This document shows positions 18,311 to 26,004 of a DNA stretch of 64,000 nucleotides, piece after piece; position 1 is the first letter of the stretch; each line of letters opens with the position of its first letter. The position numbers and the translations under genes were made by a program. Under the pieces are notes generated by a model that saw only the letters and a list, made by a program, of their open reading frames with translations, was not told the origin of the DNA and searched no databases. Source of the stretch: an uncultured Parabacteroides sp. (lineage in GTDB: Bacteria; Bacteroidota; Bacteroidia; Bacteroidales; Tannerellaceae); contig URZO01000011.1 in assembly GCA_900552465.1 (NCBI GenBank), positions 22,510-86,509 on the forward strand. The letters run 5' to 3'.

Positions 18311-20455
18311 CTATTCCCACGCCGGCGGTTCCTGGTTCAAGAGATTCTTGACAAAGAAATCGTGCATCTTATGCATCTCGAACGGGCCGCCCAAGCTGTG
18401 CGTCTTGCCCGGCAAATAGAGCTGTTCGAAGTTCTTGCCGGCTTTCATCAGGGCACTGACCACCTGGAGAGTGGAAGCCGGGTCTACGTTGTCGTCCAGT
18501 TCGCCGTTGATCAGGAGCAGCTTGCCTTTCAGCAGGTAGGCATTGTCCACATTCGAAGAGGCACTGTATGAGGCGTCGATCGGATAACCCATCCACTGCT
18601 CGTTCCACCAAATCTTATCCATCCGGTTATCATGGCAACCGCAAAGGGCAACCGCCACTTTATAGAAGTCGTTATGGAACAGCAAGGCCGCCATCGCATT
18701 CTGTCCGCCGGCCGACCAGCCGTAGATGCCGACACGCTCCAGATCCATATACTTATACTTCGCCCCTGCCGCCTTTATCCAGGCAATACGGTCCGGGAAA
18801 CCAGCATCCTTCAGATTCTTCCAGCATACATCGTGGAAAGCCTTCGAGCGGTTGGACGTTCCCATCCCGTCGATAGAGACAACGATGAAGCCGAGTTCCA
18901 CCAGCTTGGAAACCAAATGATGGGCCGGTTTGAAGTCCTTGTCGACATGCGAGTCGTGCGGACCGGCATAAATAAACTCTACGACAGGATAAGACTTGGA
19001 AGCATCGAAGTTCATCGGGCGGTGGATATTTCCCCAGATGTCCGTCTTGCCGTCACGCCCTTTTGCCGAGAATACTTCCGGCATCTGCCAGCCTTTCGCC
19101 TGCAAGTCGCTGACATCGCACTTCTGAAGTTCAGCGATTGGAGACGCATCAGCCGTCCGTTTCAACTGGCTTACCGGAGGCAGGTCGGGACGTGAGTAGA
19201 CATCGGTAAAATACTTCCGGTCGGCAGAGAACGTCACGCGGTGATTCCCGTTCTCAGGCGTCATGTCCGTAAAGCCTGTCCCGTCCAGATTGATGCGGCA
19301 GTAGTGCAGGTTGTACGGATCTTCGCCCTTGTTGAAACCGGAGGCGGTGAAGTAGACTACGCGGCCGGCCTCATCCACATAGTCGACCTGGCGGACAACC
19401 CATTCGCCTTTTGTCACCTGTTGCCGGACCTGCCCGTTCGCGCCGTCGATGAGGTAAAGATGACGCCATCCGTCGCGCTCGGAGATCCAAAGCAGTTCCT
19501 TCCCGTCGTTCAGGTCGTAGCGATAGTTATTATAATAGTAGATAAACGTCTTCGTCTGCTCGTCCACCAAATGGCGGATAGAACCGTCGGTTGCATTCAC
19601 TTCGCCAATGACGTAGCGTTGATGTCCGCGCTGGTTGAACTCGAACGTGAACGCACGGCTGTCTTCGCGCCAGCCGGTCAGGTGCAGATAGAACTGGTTT
19701 TCGTAGGGAGCGACATCCAGCGCAACCTGTTTGCGCGCCTCCACATCAAAAAGGACAGGTAGGTAGATGGGCAACACATCTCCCGGCTTGGCATAATCGC
19801 GCCATTGCAGGATCGGTTGCTTTTGGCTGGACGGGCTGGACTCGATCAGCGGGATGCGGCGTTCCGTCACGTCGCGCACCTTCACCGTTGCCAGCTTTCG
19901 CGAGTCGGGCGACCAAATGATCGACCAGGCATCGTAGCGCAGGTTCGTCGTTCCATCCATCGTCAAGGCTATTTCTTCCTTCTGTTTTCCTTTATCCTTC
20001 TCATCCCGGACAGGCGAGAGATAGAGGTTGTTATCCTTTATATAGGCTTCCCATTTCTTATCCGGAGAGATGACAGGCGCCGGAGCCTCGTCACGACGAC
20101 GCCAGCGGTCCGGCTTCCGCTCTTCTTCTTTCAGGAGAGATTCCGCCAGTTGTTTTTGCTTTTTGGAGAAGAACGCCGCCAGTCCTTTCTTGTCGGCTGC
20201 ACGCTGCTTCTTCCCGTTCTCGGCATTGACAAGGTAGAAGAAGTCGCCTTCCTTCTCATGGTTCTTGTACCAGAAATAGTGTGAACTGTCTATCCATTCG
20301 GGATGAATGGCAGGCGAGTAGACAAGTTCGGAACATCTCAGGATCGTATCAGCACGCTGGTAATCGGCACGCGTAACCTGTGCAGACACGCCTCCCGTCC
20401 CGAAAGCCATTGCCAACAGGCAAAGGCAATTGATAAACAAAGTCGTTCGTTTCAT
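18311..20455 (-). CDS. S9 family dipeptidyl-peptidase IV-like serine peptidase
   Basis: A 714-residue exported peptidase. The signal peptide begins at the ATG at 20455 (MKRTTLFINCLCLLAMAFG); an upstream in-frame ATG at 20479 adds residues unlike a signal peptide. The first about 450 residues form the DPP-IV-type beta-propeller. The C-terminal alpha/beta-hydrolase carries the nucleophile motif GWSAGG (Ser581), the acid in ELDDNVDP (Asp654 or Asp655) and His686 in KTHSLGG. The family cleaves Xaa-Pro or Xaa-Ala dipeptides from peptide N-termini, usually in the periplasm in Bacteroidota. The nucleophile elbow has Ala where many S9 enzymes have Tyr (GWSYGG). It lies 41 bp downstream of nudC on the same strand and may share its transcript. 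Confidence 0.92.
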   Translation of the reverse strand: MKRTTLFINCLCLLAMAFGTGGVSAQVTRADYQRADTILRCSELVYSPAIHPEWIDSSHYFWYKNHEKEGDFFYLVNAENGKKQRAADKKGLAAFFSKKQKQLAESLLKEEERKPDRWRRRDEAPAPVISPDKKWEAYIKDNNLYLSPVRDEKDKGKQKEEIALTMDGTTNLRYDAWSIIWSPDSRKLATVKVRDVTERRIPLIESSPSSQKQPILQWRDYAKPGDVLPIYLPVLFDVEARKQVALDVAPYENQFYLHLTGWREDSRAFTFEFNQRGHQRYVIGEVNATDGSIRHLVDEQTKTFIYYYNNYRYDLNDGKELLWISERDGWRHLYLIDGANGQVRQQVTKGEWVVRQVDYVDEAGRVVYFTASGFNKGEDPYNLHYCRINLDGTGFTDMTPENGNHRVTFSADRKYFTDVYSRPDLPPVSQLKRTADASPIAELQKCDVSDLQAKGWQMPEVFSAKGRDGKTDIWGNIHRPMNFDASKSYPVVEFIYAGPHDSHVDKDFKPAHHLVSKLVELGFIVVSIDGMGTSNRSKAFHDVCWKNLKDAGFPDRIAWIKAAGAKYKYMDLERVGIYGWSAGGQNAMAALLFHNDFYKVAVALCGCHDNRMDKIWWNEQWMGYPIDASYSASSNVDNAYLLKGKLLLINGELDDNVDPASTLQVVSALMKAGKNFEQLYLPGKTHSLGGPFEMHKMHDFFVKNLLNQEPPAWE

Positions 20456-20496
20456 AATAACATATAGCTTATAATCCAATTTTTAATTTTTAATTC

Positions 20497-21270
20497 TTAA
20501 TTTCCCAACCACCAGTCAATCATCTTGCGCGCCAAACTCAGCTTACGCGGAATCTCCGGCAAGTTATCCTTCGAGAAGAAAGAACCGGAGCTCAGTTCCT
20601 CATCCTGAAGCCGGATCTCCCCGCCCGCATAATCGGCAATAAAGCCAATCATCAGATTACTCGGATACGGCCAGGGTTGATTACCAAAATAGGTGATATT
20701 CCGGATCGACAGCCCCGTCTCTTCGCGCACTTCGCGCTCCACGCACTGCTCCAACGTCTCCCCTGTCTCCAGGAAACCGGCGACAAGCCCGTGAAACGTC
20801 CCCCGGAAGTTCCGTGCATGCACCAGCAGAATCTCTTCCTCTTTCCTGATCAGGACAAGGATTGCAGGCGATACCGCCGGGAACATCTCATTCCCGCATG
20901 CGGGGCACTTCTTCATAATCGGCCCTTCCTGCACCGTCGGCGTACCGCACACCGGACAGAAACGGCTATGCTTATCCCAATAAACAATCTCGTAAGCCTT
21001 TCCCGCCTGGTCATATAAAGTCCGGTCGAGACAGTCGTAAGAAGCCCGGAGTCCCATCGGCAGGAAAGCGTCCGTTTCTTCCAGCGGCTCATCGGTGAAG
21101 GCAACCATCGCCTCCGTCCCGTCCTGCATCTCTACAGGAAGCGAACGGTCGACTGCAACAGGCGCCGTATCGGTAAAAGGGATTGTATAGCCTCCGGCTT
21201 TCTTTTGCAATAGCAGTTGGTCGTTGTAGAAGACATACCAATATCGGGATGCGTTATTTATCGTTTCCAT
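20497..21270 (-). CDS. nudC: NAD(+) diphosphatase NudC
   Basis: A 257-residue Nudix hydrolase that should split NAD(H) into NMN(H) and AMP, and in some bacteria removes NAD caps from RNA. A four-Cys zinc ribbon (CPVCGT, then CPACGN) precedes the Nudix box GFLETGETLEQCVEREVREETG, which is intact. The NADH-specific motif NQPWPYPSNLM follows, which separates NudC from other Nudix enzymes. The start at 21270 (METINN) is preferred over an in-frame ATG 111 bp upstream because it gives the usual family length. A perfect -7 box lies 23 bp upstream of this start. Confidence 0.93.
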   Translation of the reverse strand: METINNASRYWYVFYNDQLLLQKKAGGYTIPFTDTAPVAVDRSLPVEMQDGTEAMVAFTDEPLEETDAFLPMGLRASYDCLDRTLYDQAGKAYEIVYWDKHSRFCPVCGTPTVQEGPIMKKCPACGNEMFPAVSPAILVLIRKEEEILLVHARNFRGTFHGLVAGFLETGETLEQCVEREVREETGLSIRNITYFGNQPWPYPSNLMIGFIADYAGGEIRLQDEELSSGSFFSKDNLPEIPRKLSLARKMIDWWLGN

Positions 21271-21292
21271 ATACCTATTTCTTTTAACAACG

Positions 21293-21300
21293 CAAACATA
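21293..21300 (-). promoter_or_regulatory. -7 box of nudC
   Basis: On the minus strand the sequence is TATGTTTG, a perfect TAnnTTTG match 23 bp before the nudC ATG. A -33 TTTG was not found at the usual distance. Confidence 0.5.
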
Positions 21301-21414
21301 CGGAAAAATTATAATTATCATTGCATTTACAGTGTAAATAGACCTCTTATTCGAAAGATAAGGAAGAAGTAAGTCAAACATCCTTATCCTTTAGCTCTTT
21401 TAATACTATTCATT

Positions 21415-21506
21415 AGTTGTCCGCCGGGCGCCGAACGATCGTTCGCTTGCTGGCGGACGATCGTTCACTGGGCGGCGGACGATCGTTCGGCGGCAAGCGG
21501 ACAACT
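21415..21506. repeat. 32-bp imperfect inverted repeat with CGATCGTTCG cores
   Basis: Arms 21415-21446 and 21475-21506 match at 28 of 32 bases when one is reverse-complemented; the outer 10 bp (AGTTGTCCGC/GCGGACAACT) are perfect. A third copy of the core GGCGGACGATCGTTC lies in the loop, so the core ACGATCGT occurs three times. The region is far more GC-rich than its surroundings. It lies between the divergent nudC and ABC ATPase genes. The rest of this 442-bp gap holds the nudC promoter, the activator boxes and the sigma-54 promoter. Confidence 0.75.
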
Positions 21507-21577
21507 TAAAGAATGCGTTGAACGGGCTAATAAATAGGGAAGAAAAGGTTAATACATACCGATGTATGAGTTAAAGT

Positions 21578-21612
21578 GTGCGCATCCGAACTCCCGTTGT
21601 GCGGATAAGCAC
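21578..21612. promoter_or_regulatory. double upstream activator site of the ABC ATPase gene
   Basis: GTGCGCATCCGAAC (21578-21591) and GTGCGGATAAGCAC (21599-21612) start 21 bp apart; the second has perfect GTGC/GCAC arms. The proximal box ends 57 bp before the GG of the -24 element. Confidence 0.78.
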
Positions 21613-21667
21613 AGCACGGAAACGCTTATCAAAATATAACGTTCTATATATGACACATTTACAAACA

Positions 21668-21683
21668 TGGCACAACTTTTGCC
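21668..21683 (+). promoter_or_regulatory. sigma-54 (-24/-12) promoter of the ABC ATPase gene
   Basis: TGGCAC (21668-21673) and TTTTGC (21677-21682) match the sigma-54 consensus with exact GG-N10-GC spacing; this is the best match in the window. Transcription should start near 21694, 19 bp before the ATG. Confidence 0.85.
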
Positions 21684-21712
21684 CTACATCCTGTAAACAA
21701 ATTTAGCACACC

Positions 21713-22387
21713 ATGATTAAAACTGTTGCATTAGAAAAGATCTTCCGCACGGAAGAGGTGGAGACGTTAGCACTGAACCAGGTTAACATAGAAATAAAAG
21801 AAGGCGAGTTTGTGGCCATAATGGGGCCTTCCGGCTGCGGTAAATCTACGCTGCTGAACATCCTGGGACTGCTGGACAACCCGACGTCCGGAGAATATTT
21901 CCTGAACGGGGTAGAAGTTTCGCAATACACGGAAGCCCAGCGGACAAAGCTGCGCAAGGGCATCATCGGCTTCGTCTTCCAGAGCTTTAATCTGATAGAC
22001 GAGTTGAATGTATACGAGAACATCGAGCTGCCTTTGCTCTATATGGGCGTTCCGGCCGGCGAACGGAAGAAGAAAGTGCAGGAAGCGATGGAACGAATGG
22101 CGATCGCGCACCGCGAAAAACACTTCCCGCAACAACTCTCCGGCGGTCAGCAACAGCGTGTCGCCATCGCCCGCGCCGTAGTTGCAGGTCCGAAGCTGAT
22201 CCTCGCCGATGAACCGACCGGTAACCTGGACAGTAAAAACGGCCAGGAAGTCATGAACCTCCTCAACGAACTGAACAAGGAAGGAACGACGATCGTCATG
22301 GTTACACACAGCCAGCACGACGCCGGCTTTGCTTCCCGTACCATCAACCTGTTCGACGGACAGGTGGTGACAGAGACGGTTATTTAA
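21713..22387 (+). CDS. ABC transporter ATPase, MacB/LolD type
   Basis: A 224-residue single-domain ATPase. Walker A is GPSGCGKST (38-46), the signature is LSGGQ (142-146), and Walker B ends in ADEP with Asp166-Glu167. The length and the MGPSGCGKST/LDNPTSGEY features fit the MacB/LolD/FtsE group that works with FtsX-type permeases. It stands alone, with its own sigma-54 promoter and a terminator after it. The same promoter architecture at the two permease operons suggests that it energises the permeases at 6112-10924 and 11549-16293, which have no ATPase of their own. That partnership is an inference from shared regulation and family pairing. Confidence 0.93.
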   Translation: MIKTVALEKIFRTEEVETLALNQVNIEIKEGEFVAIMGPSGCGKSTLLNILGLLDNPTSGEYFLNGVEVSQYTEAQRTKLRKGIIGFVFQSFNLIDELNVYENIELPLLYMGVPAGERKKKVQEAMERMAIAHREKHFPQQLSGGQQQRVAIARAVVAGPKLILADEPTGNLDSKNGQEVMNLLNELNKEGTTIVMVTHSQHDAGFASRTINLFDGQVVTETVI

Positions 22388-22415
22388 GCCCTAAGTGTTA
22401 TAAAAGGGAAAGAAG

Positions 22416-22447
22416 AAGCCGTAACGTATTAAGATATGTTACGGCTT
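22416..22447 (+). terminator. hairpin terminator of the ABC ATPase gene
   Basis: The perfect 10-bp arms AAGCCGTAAC (22416-22425) and GTTACGGCTT (22438-22447) lie 28 bp after the stop codon. No clear T-run follows, so termination may be partial. Confidence 0.6.
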
Positions 22448-22526
22448 ACGAGTTTATCGTACATTGCTTGATTCCAAAACAAATAAACTTGTATCTTGCC
22501 GGCATCAATCGTAAATCGAATTACTT

Positions 22527-22616
22527 ATGAAGACAGTCACAATCGAAGAAGATATCCGGAATATGCGGGACAGTGTTGTGATTGGCATCGCCGAAATGAA
22601 AGGTTACTATGTATAA
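22527..22616 (+). CDS. possible 29-residue leader peptide or gene remnant
   Basis: An ATG at 22527 opens a 29-codon frame (MKTVTIEEDIRNMRDSVVIG, then IAEMKGYYV) that ends in TAA at 22614-22616, overlapping the ATG of the next gene at 22609 by 8 bp. A likely -7 box lies just before it (TATCTTGC near 22493-22500). It could couple translation to the downstream gene or be a remnant of a lost N-terminus. I do not recognise the peptide. Confidence 0.3.
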   Translation: MKTVTIEEDIRNMRDSVVIGIAEMKGYYV

Positions 22617-24300
22617 GATGTTGCTTGCTCTATTGTTTTCAGGGATCAGCCTGCTGTCACATGCGGACAACTCGTATGTGATACAGGCGCATATACGTGA
22701 TGTGAAGAACGGAACCGTGTTTTTCCTGAAACAATTCAGCACGCAGCGGATTATAAACGCCATGCGGGTCGAGGACGGCAAGTTGCTAATGAAAGGGGAG
22801 CTGTCCGATATTCCGCAACATCTTTGGCTCTGCACGACTATCAAGGATGAGTTCTATTACTGCGACCTGCTTGTAGACACAGGAAAGATCGTTATCGAAG
22901 GAAGCATCCGCGACTTCCCCAACGGCCTGCATTTCGAGGGGGCGCAGACCCAGATGCAATATGCCGCTTACCTGAACCGGACACAAGCGTTCCGGCAGAA
23001 GCTCGACAGCCTGAACGAGGTCATCATGCGGTTGCATAAACTAAGTACCGGTAGTGACAAATACAATAAACACGTAGCCGACGGCGGTTACAAGTTAAAA
23101 GAGGAGATCGAAGCGGAACTGTTAGCGCACCGGCTGGACTCTGTCCGCTCATCCTTTATCCAAACTCACATGGACCAGTATGCCGGACAGTTCCTGCTGA
23201 CCCGCATCATGAAAGACCTTCCGCCGGACTCGCTTAAAGCACTCTACAGCCGTATCCCGGTAGAAATGAAGAAAACCAGATTTACCCGTCTGATCAGTAA
23301 CCAGATCAACCCGTATGCCGACAGCAATATCCGGGAAGCTGACAACCTGCTGCGGCAGACAAGCAATAAAGCCTCTGAAATGAACAACTATGCAGAAGAA
23401 GCATACAAGCTCTATGCCCAGGCCGTGCAACTGGATTCCACCCGTACGGACGGATACATGGCTTTAGCATCCATGTCCGAACGATTGCTTCCGGTCAAAG
23501 GGCTCGAAGCGTATGAGATATCCATGCATTATCTCAGGAAATTCATGGAAAGCGATATCCGTCCCGGCGAACGCGAAGCGGCTGTCAAAAGAATGGAAGA
23601 TCTTCAATTCCGGAAATGGCTGAAGCTGAACGAAGAACCGGAGATGGTAACGGTCAAAGGCGGCACTTTCGAAATGGGATCAACATACAAGGAAGACAAC
23701 AACCCGCTTCACCAGGTCAAGGTCGGCAGTTTCCGGATCAGCCGGTACGAAATCACAAACTACCAGTTCGCCCTCTTCCTTACTTCCCAGGGCAGCGAGA
23801 AGATAAAGAACAGTCCGCCGATGTATTACCCTTGTAACTGGGGAATCCAGGACGGAAAAGCGGTGCCGGGCTACGAAGCGCATCCCGCTATTTACATCAC
23901 CTGGTACGGAGCGCAGGAATATTGCAAATGGGCCGGAGGGCGCCTGCCGACCGAAGAGGAATGGGAGTTCGCTGCCCGGGGCGGTATCCACGGACACCGC
24001 GATCATCTCTACAGTGGCGGAATGGAACTGGACAGCCTGGGTTGGTATGCAGGAAACTCGGACGGAAAACCTCACCGCGTCGGTACCCTAAAGCCAAATG
24101 AGCTGGGCCTATACGATATGAGCGGAAATGTTTGGGAATGGTGTAGCGACACCCAGATAAAAGACGGCAAGGAATATGTAGCCGTCCGCGGCGGAACCTG
24201 GTTCAACGAACGCCCGATCTGCCGCCCGACCTGCCGGTATTACATCTTTCCGAACAGCAAACATTTCAATAATGGTTTCCGGCTGGTAAAGGACCTATGA
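22609..24300 (+). CDS. DUF4369 plus FGE-sulfatase-domain exported protein
   Basis: A 563-residue protein with a signal peptide (MYKMLLALLFSGISLLSHA). An N-terminal DUF4369-like region (about 20-150: VIQAHIRDVKNGTVFFLKQF, GELSDIPQHLWL) is joined by a helical linker to an FGE-sulfatase (SUMF1) domain from about residue 345. That domain shows VKGGTFEMGSTYKEDN, the conserved WAGGRLPTEEEWEFAARGG, MSGNVWEWCSD and RGGTWF, and ends GFRLV. True formylglycine-generating enzymes use a Cys pair spaced C-x4-C; here the pair is CRPTC (C-x3-C), so that activity is doubtful. Proteins of this shape often act as structural or sugar-binding modules in Bacteroidota. No sulfatase gene is nearby. Confidence 0.8.
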   Translation: MYKMLLALLFSGISLLSHADNSYVIQAHIRDVKNGTVFFLKQFSTQRIINAMRVEDGKLLMKGELSDIPQHLWLCTTIKDEFYYCDLLVDTGKIVIEGSIRDFPNGLHFEGAQTQMQYAAYLNRTQAFRQKLDSLNEVIMRLHKLSTGSDKYNKHVADGGYKLKEEIEAELLAHRLDSVRSSFIQTHMDQYAGQFLLTRIMKDLPPDSLKALYSRIPVEMKKTRFTRLISNQINPYADSNIREADNLLRQTSNKASEMNNYAEEAYKLYAQAVQLDSTRTDGYMALASMSERLLPVKGLEAYEISMHYLRKFMESDIRPGEREAAVKRMEDLQFRKWLKLNEEPEMVTVKGGTFEMGSTYKEDNNPLHQVKVGSFRISRYEITNYQFALFLTSQGSEKIKNSPPMYYPCNWGIQDGKAVPGYEAHPAIYITWYGAQEYCKWAGGRLPTEEEWEFAARGGIHGHRDHLYSGGMELDSLGWYAGNSDGKPHRVGTLKPNELGLYDMSGNVWEWCSDTQIKDGKEYVAVRGGTWFNERPICRPTCRYYIFPNSKHFNNGFRLVKDL

Positions 24301-24308
24301 AGGGAAGA

Positions 24309-25859
24309 TTATTCCACCACCCACTTCTCTATATTCCTTGTTTTCGCACTGAAGTTGATGCCTATCTTAAACAGTTTACGTTCGTCAGCCTCAAAAGGAA
24401 GGGCGTAATGTTTGTCATTGATTTGTTGCAAAGCCTCTTCTGCCGTGCCGTCCAGTTTAAACTCCATGACATAAATAAACTTGTCTGTCTGCAAAACCAG
24501 GTCTATGCGCCCTTCGCTGGTGTGGTATTCTACATTCGTGTAGAAGCCGACCAGTTTGAAGACGATAAAAAGCACATTTTCGTAATGTAACTCTTGCTCA
24601 CGGATAAGTTCATAAGTAGTATCTGCAAAGAAACTTTGCAGACGGCGGAAAAAAGAGTTGTAATCACCGGCACGCACTTCACGGACAAATTTCTGAATCT
24701 CAAACGGAGATTCCACCTTATCCAGGCTTGTGTAAAAGGGGACAAGAAAGCGAATAAATCCTTCTTCCACTTCCCGATTAGGGAAACCCAAGTGATATAC
24801 GCCAAACTCTTTGTCATAGCCTTTAATCGTAAGATAACCGCTTTGATAAATCACAGGAATAGGATTGGTTGATTCGGAATCGATACTGTTCAGCACTTGG
24901 GTATCGGTTTCCTCATGCGCCATCCGTTCCAGACTATAATGGTGCCTTTTCAATAACTTCACCAAATAGGTCGGCGTGCCTGTTTCAAACCAGTAACTGC
25001 CGAACTCCTTGCGTTTGAAAGCGCTAAGCAGGCTAAACGGATTATAGATACCGATAGAATTATGAGTGAAGTGATACCCGTCATAACATTCCTTTAATTC
25101 AGCACAAAGTTTATCATAAGTTATTTCCTGTGCAACAGCAAACTCATGAAGCTCGGATTCCAAGTTTTCATGGATTTCACACTCGCTAATACCGCATATT
25201 CCAACATAATCATTCCACATCGAGATATCCTCCAGGTTATTCAGGTCACTGAATACGCTCACCTTTCCAAACTTGGTCACTCCCGTCAACATGGCGAACT
25301 GGATATAGCCGTCCATGGTTTTCAAGGCTCCATAAAAGGGTTTCAGTGTGTTGCGGAATGCTTGTTGTAACTCTTCATTGCCAATGGCCTGCAGCATCGG
25401 TTTGTCATATTCATCCACGAGGATCACGACACGCTGGCCTGTCTGTTTGCAGGCCCGCTCAATGATTCCGGCGAAACGCAACGAGAAAGAGCGTTCAGAG
25501 GGGTTCGCACCGTAAAGGCTTTCCCAATCGGACAATATCTTTTCCAACATATTATCCAGACTTTCCGGCCGATCATATTTCTCTATATTCAGATCAATAT
25601 GCAGGACCGGATGTTTGATCCAGTCTTTTTCAAGCTGTTCCATTGCCAACCCTTCAAACAGTTCCTTCTTTCCCTGGAAGTATGCTTCAAGAGTCGAGAT
25701 GAGCAAACTTTTGCCGAAACGGCGCGGACGACTCAGGAAGTAATAACTGCCCGTTTTAGCCAATTGATAGATCAAGGCGGTTTTGTCTACATAAAAATAA
25801 CCTCCTTTACGAATCTTCTCAAAGTTCTGGATGCCGATTGGATAGATTTTATTGCTCAT
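24309..25859 (-). CDS. AAA-ATPase-like protein with PD-(D/E)XK nuclease domain
   Basis: A 516-residue cytoplasmic protein. The N-terminal AAA-ATPase-like domain begins IGIQNFEKIRKGGYFYVDKT and has a P-loop-like FLSRPRRFGKSLLISTL and a Walker-B-like VVILVDEYDKPML. The C-terminal PD-(D/E)XK domain has GRIDLVLQTDKFIYVMEFKL with the D...ExK residues intact. This pairing is widespread and often multi-copy in Bacteroidales; its role is unknown and a defence or mobile origin has been suggested by its distribution. The ATG at 25859 gives the usual N-terminus; an upstream in-frame ATG at 26141 would run through the neighbouring gene's promoter. It is divergent from the S9 peptidase at 26005. Confidence 0.85.
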   Translation of the reverse strand: MSNKIYPIGIQNFEKIRKGGYFYVDKTALIYQLAKTGSYYFLSRPRRFGKSLLISTLEAYFQGKKELFEGLAMEQLEKDWIKHPVLHIDLNIEKYDRPESLDNMLEKILSDWESLYGANPSERSFSLRFAGIIERACKQTGQRVVILVDEYDKPMLQAIGNEELQQAFRNTLKPFYGALKTMDGYIQFAMLTGVTKFGKVSVFSDLNNLEDISMWNDYVGICGISECEIHENLESELHEFAVAQEITYDKLCAELKECYDGYHFTHNSIGIYNPFSLLSAFKRKEFGSYWFETGTPTYLVKLLKRHHYSLERMAHEETDTQVLNSIDSESTNPIPVIYQSGYLTIKGYDKEFGVYHLGFPNREVEEGFIRFLVPFYTSLDKVESPFEIQKFVREVRAGDYNSFFRRLQSFFADTTYELIREQELHYENVLFIVFKLVGFYTNVEYHTSEGRIDLVLQTDKFIYVMEFKLDGTAEEALQQINDKHYALPFEADERKLFKIGINFSAKTRNIEKWVVE

Positions 25860-25886
25860 ATCTTTCTGCTTTAGAATAACAATACA

Positions 25887-25894
25887 CAAAGTTA
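25887..25894 (-). promoter_or_regulatory. -7 box of the PD-(D/E)XK gene
   Basis: On the minus strand the sequence is TAACTTTG, a perfect TAnnTTTG match 28 bp before the ATG at 25859. No clear -33 element was seen. It supports the start chosen for that gene. Confidence 0.5.
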
Positions 25895-26004
25895 CTGATT
25901 TCCTCTCTACTTTCGGCATTTTAAAGAATACTTTTGAAGATGCACAGGTTTTTCCTTTCCGGAAAAAAGAGTAATATTGCATACTGAAACAATTCATAAA
26001 AGAG

